A stretch of DNA of 64,000 nt from Schistocephalus solidus. Lineage: Eukaryota; Platyhelminthes; Cestoda; Diphyllobothriidea; Diphyllobothriidae. How positions within the stretch are numbered: the stretch's first letter is position 1; every line of letters starts with the position of its first letter. The notes under the pieces are model-generated. The model searched no databases, was not told where the DNA came from, and saw only the letters and a program-made list of their open reading frames with translations. A program made the position numbers and the translations under genes. Positions 58,001-64,000 of this stretch are shown piece by piece. Location of the stretch: contig WEDG01001016.1 of the NCBI GenBank assembly GCA_017591395.1, positions 1 to 64,000 on the forward strand, given 5' to 3'.

Positions 58001-59764
58001 TCATAACAGCAAGGGCAAGTCTTGAGTACTGTCAATGTTCAAACCCCCTGAGATACGAGGCCCCACCGTGAGCCGTGATTTTAATCAAATTGGAGTCAAT
58101 TTACCCGCCCATACATGGGATCCGATGTAGTAAGCTGACTGCCCAAGCAGGATTTCTTGGGCAATCACTGTAGCATTCATCCGTGGGGCTTCGTAGCTCA
58201 AGTGGTTGGAGCGTTGGCTGTACTCAAGCCTTGCCCTTGCTGTCGTGGGCTCGAATCCCGCCGAGTTCTTCACAGTTGGATCAAATGAGTTATTAGTCGT
58301 AGTGTGGTATATTATTAAGATACAGACGGAGAGCGATCAACAATATTATCGGCTTTCGTTGGCAATATGATTAATGATTCAGGGGGTGGCGATGCGACAA
58401 TTCGACTGTCATAATATGGAAACCAAAGCTACCATAGCCACCATTCTCCAATAACCTGATATATTTTTCGTAGGTTACCATACAGTCAGTGAACCTCGTC
58501 CTTCAACAGTGGAAAGCTTCCGTGGCAGCCGCGTTGAAACCTAAATTTTACGTGAAGCCAGCAGCACCCATCAATAACAAATTTTCCTATTCTCCAACAT
58601 TCATTTGACAAAATCGACACATGAACAGAAAGAGAGCACGCACGAGGACATTTCAGAATCTAAATTTCAGCACCCTGATACTATCTCGATGGTTTGGCAG
58701 ACTTTTCTGAACGCCCTCGGGAACTTGACGGGTTGCATTTACCGGAGGATATTTTTTAGTTGCTCTGTTCATGAAAAACGAGTATTCTCTTTGACTTCGT
58801 GAGGGTCACTTAGGTGAAGAGGAAGGTGGCCCTAGTAAGGAACGCATGGCTACACGGCACTGATAATTGTGAGTTTATATGGTCAGCAGGTCTAAAAAGA
58901 CCACGAACACCGAGATTGTAGCTTCCTACCATCTGCTCCTTGATCTTGGTGCGGCTGTGATGATGCCTGATCAGGCCAGCCTCCATGAGTTTTCTTGGGG
59001 ATTTTAAATGAGGCGGGTCCCCAACAGCCACTCGTATCGTTTATTCGAGGTCACCTTCTCTAGCGCTTTGGCTCAAGAACCTTACCATAAGGCAGCGATA
59101 GCAAGCAAACCTATTTAATGGCGGCACACGGTCGCCATGCCACGGTGTCGTAAGCGGGATTTGCGGCATTTTATAAGGCATTTGGTGTGCCAGACCTTAG
59201 CCTGCCGCTCCGCGGTAACACTGACACTGCTGCTCCGCAACTGCTTATTCACCAGACCCGAGAGTCTACCTATTGCACAGCTAACCTTCGCTGAAGGCCG
59301 TTCACCTATCCGTCACCTGTGGACCCGCCGAGTAGCCAGCAGCTAGGCTAAAGGGTACCCCTTGGCTTCCCTTCCCTTGGCTCAGTTGATTGCATTACCA
59401 GTAATAACTCGGTTAAGACGTCGATCTTGTACCCGTCCGGCTAGCCAAATAGGCCAGCCTCCGAGCACCAGCTGTATGATATAGAGGCTACTAACAACCT
59501 TCCTCGCACATATTTTCTCTCCCTCTCCCTATCTGCATAACTCCTACATCTGAAAAAAACGATTAATCGCAACCACAACAAAAAAATCGACGGTTGAACT
59601 CACTGAATTCGAAAGCCTGGCAGTCGTGGTGCCGTTTTCACCGAACAAAATTAACTCGACGAATGACATGCCTACAAAGGAAATGGGAATCAAAATAATA
59701 TACTGAAACATGTACGCAAAGAAGTCCTTGAAAATTGTCGGCATGGCTAGTAGAGTCAGAGAAT
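54554..59764 (-). CDS. Predicted multi-pass membrane protein, partial gene model
   Basis: Three minus-strand exons (57564-57326, 56762-56535, 55017-54554) join with consistent phase-1 junctions, each with good donors (GTAAGC, GTAAGG). The exon at 56762 has a long polypyrimidine tract before its acceptor. A fourth exon (59764-59604) is likely upstream but needs at least one unfound linking exon. The product has a tryptophan-rich start, an acidic linker (LLLDEEED), hydrophobic segments (KLFLLEGSLFVVFGS; WVFCLIFMVVEMLIFNLCLL; VFVACVAFLSNLVP) and an acidic, serine-rich tail ending DSSSDSF. I do not recognise the family. The introns carry unnamed-repeat copies, as expected of real introns here. 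The start codon was not found. Confidence 0.5.
55105..55500 (+). repeat. Unnamed interspersed repeat, partial plus copy
   Basis: ACCCCATAACGGGCTGCGTT parallels TACCCCATAACTGGTTGCGC at 62040, and ATGCAATGGCTCCTTCAGGA parallels ATGTAATGGCTCCTTATGAA at 62390. It lies in the last intron of the minus-strand gene. Confidence 0.55.
56070..56395 (-). repeat. Unnamed interspersed repeat, minus copy
   Basis: GGTGTCAAGATGAGGTCGGG, AAGACCGGAGGCGGGA, GTGGGAGTGCCATAGAGACC and TCTTCCAAGCCACGGC follow the same order as the minus copy at 38.6-39.1 kb. Confidence 0.7.
56535..56762 (-). CDS. Membrane protein exon with central hydrophobic segment
   Basis: A strong acceptor (CTTTTATTTTAGTTCCTTCCAG on the reverse strand is almost pure pyrimidine) opens a phase-1 exon. 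It reads YQPSIIDLMDTLMFSPFYLF, then RIWRKEQQLVIRLHEAFVDN and LPKLFLLEGSLFVVFGSCQL, and ends at CTG C/GTAAGG, phase 1. Confidence 0.55.
57326..57564 (-). CDS. Membrane protein exon with acidic linker
   Basis: The reading includes DDFLPFTGWWYACSIGVLDT, then PEPPTPLLLDEEEDLVTKT and LTTLAAVRLRMLTLGEHGL. The acceptor is GTTTAAGTTAG (an alternative lies four bases earlier), and the donor is GTAAGC after TTC GTC C, phase 1. The frame closes soon after the donor, consistent with an exon end. Confidence 0.5.
57600..59600. other. Intron-like region between candidate membrane-protein exons
   Basis: A linking exon should lie here if the gene model is right. Protein-like minus frames at 59031-58810 and 58806-58657 lack good splice sites. 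The tRNA-like element at 58.19 kb is the only recognisable insertion. Confidence 0.4.
58186..58272 (+). mobile_element. tRNA-like sequence, probably a SINE head
   Basis: GCTTCGTAGCTCAAGTGGTT contains a good A box, and GTGGGCTCGAATCCC a good B box, at tRNA-like spacing. The acceptor stem does not close convincingly, so it is more likely a SINE head than a functional tRNA gene. The minus strand gives the spurious peptide GFEPTTARARLEYSQRSNHL. Confidence 0.6.
59604..59764 (-). CDS. Candidate upstream exon of the membrane protein
   Basis: Acceptor CCCTGTCTTTGTCTAG and donor TCA/GTGAGT bound 161 bases reading SLTLLAMPTIFKDFFAYMF, QYIILIPISFVGMSFVELIL and FGENGTTTARLSNS. This is a membrane-spanning helix followed by an NGT glycosylation sequon. 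Phase 0 at the donor does not match the next exon directly, so a missing exon must lie between 59.6 and 57.6 kb. Confidence 0.4.
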
Positions 59765-59769
59765 CTAGA

Positions 59770-62030
59770 CAAAGACAGGGTAGACCGATGTGACCAGGTC
59801 TGCCTTAATTACAATCGTCGTCCAAACATGCCCAGGCAAGGAAGCGGCACCGAATTGAACCTGGGCTCTTCCGTCACTAAGCCTCGCGCTATTGGCTGCG
59901 AGCTGGAATACTCAAATTCGGATAAGACTGGCATTCACTAACTGCGGAACGGGAAACAAATAATTGTTTTCCATTTTAGAAGTCCAACCCACCGTTCTCG
60001 CATGCAGCCCCGTGCGGTAAGCAATCAATAGCCTAAGGTCATTGCTGAGAGGGACCAGAGAAAATAATAAGGCAGCGTCAAAATCCTCACTCGGTATTAC
60101 AAGCGTAAGGTATTCTTCGACTCGTGCGTGACAATTTGCGTTTAAACCAGCCATGGCTTAACAACAAACAACGTAGATATGTAGCTGCTCCATCTAGTCA
60201 AAAAATTCTGAAACTTATTTGACACTTTCCCGATGCACTCTTGCTGCGAACTACTAAAATCAAAAGAACACACAGGGGCTCACAGATGCGGTTTACCAAG
60301 GCTTCGTCTTTCAGCTAGCCTCCCCTTGTCCCATCAAGAGAAACCCATGTGGGAGGGCGCGGCAAACCAGGTTCACTAACAGCGAGTAGACGCGATCGAA
60401 AGCAATGCGCATGCGATTTTCGCCAAATAGGTCAGTTGTTTTTCATTGTTACAGAAGACTTAATATTGCTATGTCAAAGCGCAATCGTGTTAAGGAAGAG
60501 TAAATGTAGAAAGGCCCGTTTTTAACTTTACACCTCCGGTGGTTAAGACGCAGAAAATAGAGAATGGACAAATTTCAGAGCTGGATAGGTTGTCGTCATC
60601 CAGAAAACCACGGTTGAGTCAAAATATAAGAACAATTGCCCATAAATATCGACCACCTAGCAAAGAGGAGAAACGGGCTAAAGAGGGATCCTATACGCAC
60701 ATGACCCTAAGAGCCCACCAAGTTAAATTTGACGACAATTTCAAACGAGCACACCAACCATTTTCAGCGGAATAGACGATTCGCGTGTCAGTGTTCAGCA
60801 ATCGAAGGCAAGTATCGTCGCATTAACTCAGGTCCTAATTTCAGATCTTCTCCACCAGGGACATAGGCGCATCTTGCTATACACGGGGCTTCGGAGAATG
60901 TACCAGAGCAAGGATGAATGACATATTCCGCTTCACTGAATGTTACGCTGGAACCGCTCTCATAGGTTAGCGTAAAATATGAGATCTTTTGATATAGCGC
61001 AAATTGGCAGGAACGCAATATGAACCAAATTCAAAGGGAACCAAGGATAGGTCAGCAAGTAAGACGGGGACCGGGGATAAGAGAGGATTTTATGGGTGGA
61101 CCTAAATGAAGGGAAGGATAGCGCCAACCTAACCACATCCATTTTGTTCGTCAGGGTTAGCATTCGTTGCCAGGTTACCAGGGCCGCACAACTGTTTTTT
61201 TAAACCCGACACGTGTGCGGCTTGCGAGAGCAGGTGTCTTTACGTCATGACGACCACTAAGTGCGATTTTATTCCTGGCTTACCTGACCCACTTTTCTAC
61301 GGACCCTCGACGGGAGCAAGAATGAGGCCGGCTCTGCGCGATCTTTCATTACCACAGCAAAACTGATGCGTTTTGACACCAACGTTACGTCTTAATAGTC
61401 GCCGCTTGAAAAATTGCCTGTTGGCCCGATAATTTGTTCCTTCTACGCAACGAATACTAACCCTAACGAACACAATGGATAGATATAGGGTTAGGTTGGT
61501 GTGCAACATGGTTACGTAGTACACGCTGAAATATCCTTTGTTTCCTGAGTGGGGTCGTATATTGCGTCCTTGCCCACAAATTTTACGCATCAGAATTTGC
61601 TTTGAGTGCCTTGGTGGTCGAAATGCATTTCAGCTACGACAGCAGGTTTAAATGATTTTAGGTCGCAATAGAGGGCACACTTGAATTTTGAAGTCGTTTT
61701 TATATCAGCTGTGTTCTATCCGTTTCCTGACACGCAAAAATCCAGCCAACACAGCTGATTGGAGTCTCAGAAGAGGTGGTCGAACAAAGTGTGCACGAGC
61801 TCTAGATAATAAGCGTACTTACAAAAAGTGCAAGGGTTAAGTCATTAAAACCGCTTGAATAAGACAGTGTACAAGAGATAAAAAGAAAGCGCATGATGAA
61901 TTCGGAGGGCAGTTACGAGTTATTCCGGCTAACCAATGGAGGACTTGTAGTTCAAAATATCATTAGTTACGCGACCTGACCTCGATGAAAGTCGATCGAC
62001 TTAGAGACGCGCGCATATGAAAAGTCTTTT
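59770..62030. other. No recognisable gene
   Basis: Open frames at 59912-60154 (minus), 60539-60775 (plus, lysine-rich) and 60788-61018 (minus, cysteine-containing) are protein-like to the eye but have no family motif or consistent splice sites. Upstream exons of the minus-strand membrane gene may lie here. Confidence 0.4.
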
Positions 62031-62039
62031 GTTTGGCCG

Positions 62040-62720
62040 TACCCCATAACTGGTTGCGCTGAAACCACAGAGCGGCAGATCAGGGCCAAGCAGGCGATAG
62101 CCGGGCTGCGCACTCATAAAAAGGCCACAAAGTAGATTGTGATTGCACGCCTAGGCGCAGGCTCACACTGCCCCTCCCCATGTCAGATGGCTGTCCGATT
62201 CGGATAGTATCCTGTTGAGTGAGAGAGGCAAGGGAGGTTGATTCCGGGGACTGAGGCCCAAAGGCACTCAGTACAGGTTCCTTCCTATAAAGAATCCAAC
62301 GCAATTTTAACCTATCAAGGTGCGCTAAAAGCCGTGGCTCGGAGGGTTGCCAATTGACGGGACAACTCAATTTTTTTCTCAGGACGGATGTAATGGCTCC
62401 TTATGAAGGTGGCCTATATGGCACTTTCACTTACTCAGGATCCGATTCGCTCCATTATTTTCGTTTGTGTGGAAAGTTGGTACATCGTACGCGGACCAAG
62501 CCTGTGTGGCGAGCGTAAACGGGTTGTTTATCTCTGTCAGCCACTGCAACCGATTCCGCCTTCGGTCTTAAAACCGGGCTCATGTAGGTGAGAGAGGAGG
62601 GATTGCAGTAGATTCTGCGCAAGTCTGCTATCAATATTAACCAATTCGCGCGAAAGCCACCGTTCCGTACCTATCAGGCTCTGAGGCACACGGAGGACAT
62701 CGGAGTTCACGACGGTCGAA
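62040..62720 (+). repeat. Unnamed interspersed repeat, plus copy
   Basis: A long, diverged copy with blocks in family order: TACCCCATAACTGGTTGCGC, GCCGTGGCTCGGAGGGTTGC, TGTAATGGCTCCTTATGAAG, CCGGGCTCATGTAGGTGAGA, GCAGTAGATTCTGCGCAAGT and CACGGAGGACATCGGAG. Confidence 0.7.
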
Positions 62721-64000
62721 CCTTCGCAGCGCCAAATGTGAACATACACTGTGAGTTCATGAGGTGCTCATTTTTGTGTGTGATAACGTAGTAAATGCAT
62801 GATATATTTGCCTAACCCCCCTCGCCCCATGAGCTCTACACATCTATCTGCTGTCGCCTCGGATCAGGGGCTCGGAAGTGAATATAGCACATCAGTGGTC
62901 GGGTCTCAAAGTTAGCCATTAACTTCTGAGGAAATTAAAAATAAACACATTGTAAACTGTAGTATCCACCAGAGAGCACACACAGGGAACACGATGGGGG
63001 ACCCAATGGTGAGCCAAACCCTTTGCAGTCGAAACACGTTTACTCAATACCTGTGCTGTCGATATATATCACGCAGAAGTCACCCCCCTGAGCCCACCAT
63101 GCCGTGGAGCACACGGTACAAATAATTTTCAATGGTCAGACTATCAGTTAGTTGAATAATTATTATGGCGTCCTTTGCTATCTATGAGGCCGGATCGTCT
63201 GGAGAACCTAAACAAGGCGAATGTTAAGCGTGCGGAACTGTCCGTGATTCGACGGTACAGAAAGCATAACCATATCTAGTACTGCGTTGGGGATTTGGCA
63301 GGAAAGTAGGGGAGTAATCGTACGTGCGAACACATCCATAAGTAACTTTTAAATAACAATTAAACTATCTTGGAAGCACACCTTACCTGCATCACGATTC
63401 GGTGGAGATTCTGGAACCACAAGATGGAAATCAACTTTGTATGCTTGGCCTGCGGTAAAGGGCTGTGCAAAAAAAAATCAAGAGAAAAAAGGTTATTCAA
63501 ATGCGCCCAAAGGAAAACTAGTGCTTACAAAATGGTTATTGGGAAATATGTAGGCAATGTGTCGGCGCAAAAGACCGGGATTCTAAGATGATAAAGTTCC
63601 AAAGTCTCGGTGCACAAATAATTTCAAGCAGCGTACAAAATCCTCTCTAACATTGAAGAAGTGTGGGACTATATGACGATAATCTAACTTAACTGGTGTT
63701 TAAGTCAAGACTAGGCTCTGCTCGTAACACATAGAGACATCAGGGGTACAGCAAGGTATAGTAAGCCAAGGTTAAATCAACCAAAACCTCAGTGATGCGA
63801 TAAAAAAAGTCAAAAACCTACCGATGCTCCTTTAAGAATCAAGTCCAGATCAGCTTTGGCAAACAGTCGGCTATGTTTGAGTAGTCCCCTGGTAAGATGT
63901 AAGATAGAAAGGTAATACCCACTCGTGTCGCAACCGCACTTCATGTTCAAAATGGGTGTTCGGGATAAAGAGATGACAGGCGAAGAGAAAAACGAGGAAT
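62721..64000. other. No recognisable feature
   Basis: A 73-codon plus-strand frame at 63370-63591 with several Lys/Cys residues (VCLACGKGLCKKK) has no clear family. Nothing else is recognised to the window end. Confidence 0.45.

Noticed and set aside
58810..59031. Minus frame reading like a coding exon between candidate membrane-protein exons
   Set aside because: Protein-like by eye, but no pyrimidine-rich acceptor and no matching-phase donor were found, so it was not added to the gene model.
60539..60775. 78-codon lysine-rich plus frame
   Set aside because: No family recognised, GTG start, no neighbouring exons; left unannotated as a gene.
1..64000. CRISPR arrays, bacterial operons or prophage
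   Set aside because: No regularly spaced repeats and no bacterial gene organisation; introns and retroelements show a eukaryotic genome.

Overview
The window is eukaryotic. Its genes have GT-AG introns, it is crowded with decayed retrotransposons (non-LTR LINEs of several clades, Penelope-like elements, one Ty3/gypsy element and tRNA-derived SINEs), and it carries a degenerate CCCTAA (telomere-type) array. The mix of RTE- and CR1-type LINEs, the GIY-YIG Penelope elements, a haemoglobinase-type cathepsin B and a 33-nt intron suggest a parasitic flatworm, most likely a diphyllobothriid-type tapeworm. This is inference from family resemblance; no search was run.

Layout. 1-1.7 kb: an RTE-type LINE remnant and a promoter-like stretch. 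1.8-14.2 kb: a four-exon cathepsin B gene (+), 358 codons, all splice phases consistent. Its ~8 kb first intron holds SINEs, a 119-bp foldback, a 117-bp direct repeat pair and two opposed Penelope remnants. 15.1-18.0 kb: a purine-rich tract followed by an A+C-rich degenerate telomeric-type array. 18.4-35.1 kb: LINE fragments on both strands, including a nearly complete but dead LINE (27.2-33.1 kb) that itself contains another LINE.

35.9-48.25 kb: a complete but inactivated Ty3/gypsy element with recognisable 340/342-bp LTRs. It has been split by at least three LINE insertions and by copies of an unnamed interspersed repeat. 48.64-49.14 kb: a compact ribosomal gene (+), ubiquitin-like/eS27 (S27a) fusion, with a strongly diverged 76-residue ubiquitin-like domain and a 33-nt intron.

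49.2-64 kb: mostly sequence without recognisable genes. On the minus strand, three exons (57.56-54.55 kb) with matching phases and good splice signals, plus a likely upstream exon at 59.7 kb, outline a multi-pass membrane protein that I cannot name. A tRNA-like/SINE head lies at 58.2 kb. An unnamed interspersed repeat recurs about nine times across the window.

The confident host genes are cathepsin B and the S27a fusion; the minus-strand membrane protein is probable. Nearly every other coding-like stretch is transposon debris. I saw no operon-like cluster or clearly new multi-gene system. The most notable items are the diverged ubiquitin-like fusion, the nested gypsy element, the hammerhead-like core in the SINE and the unnamed repeat family.
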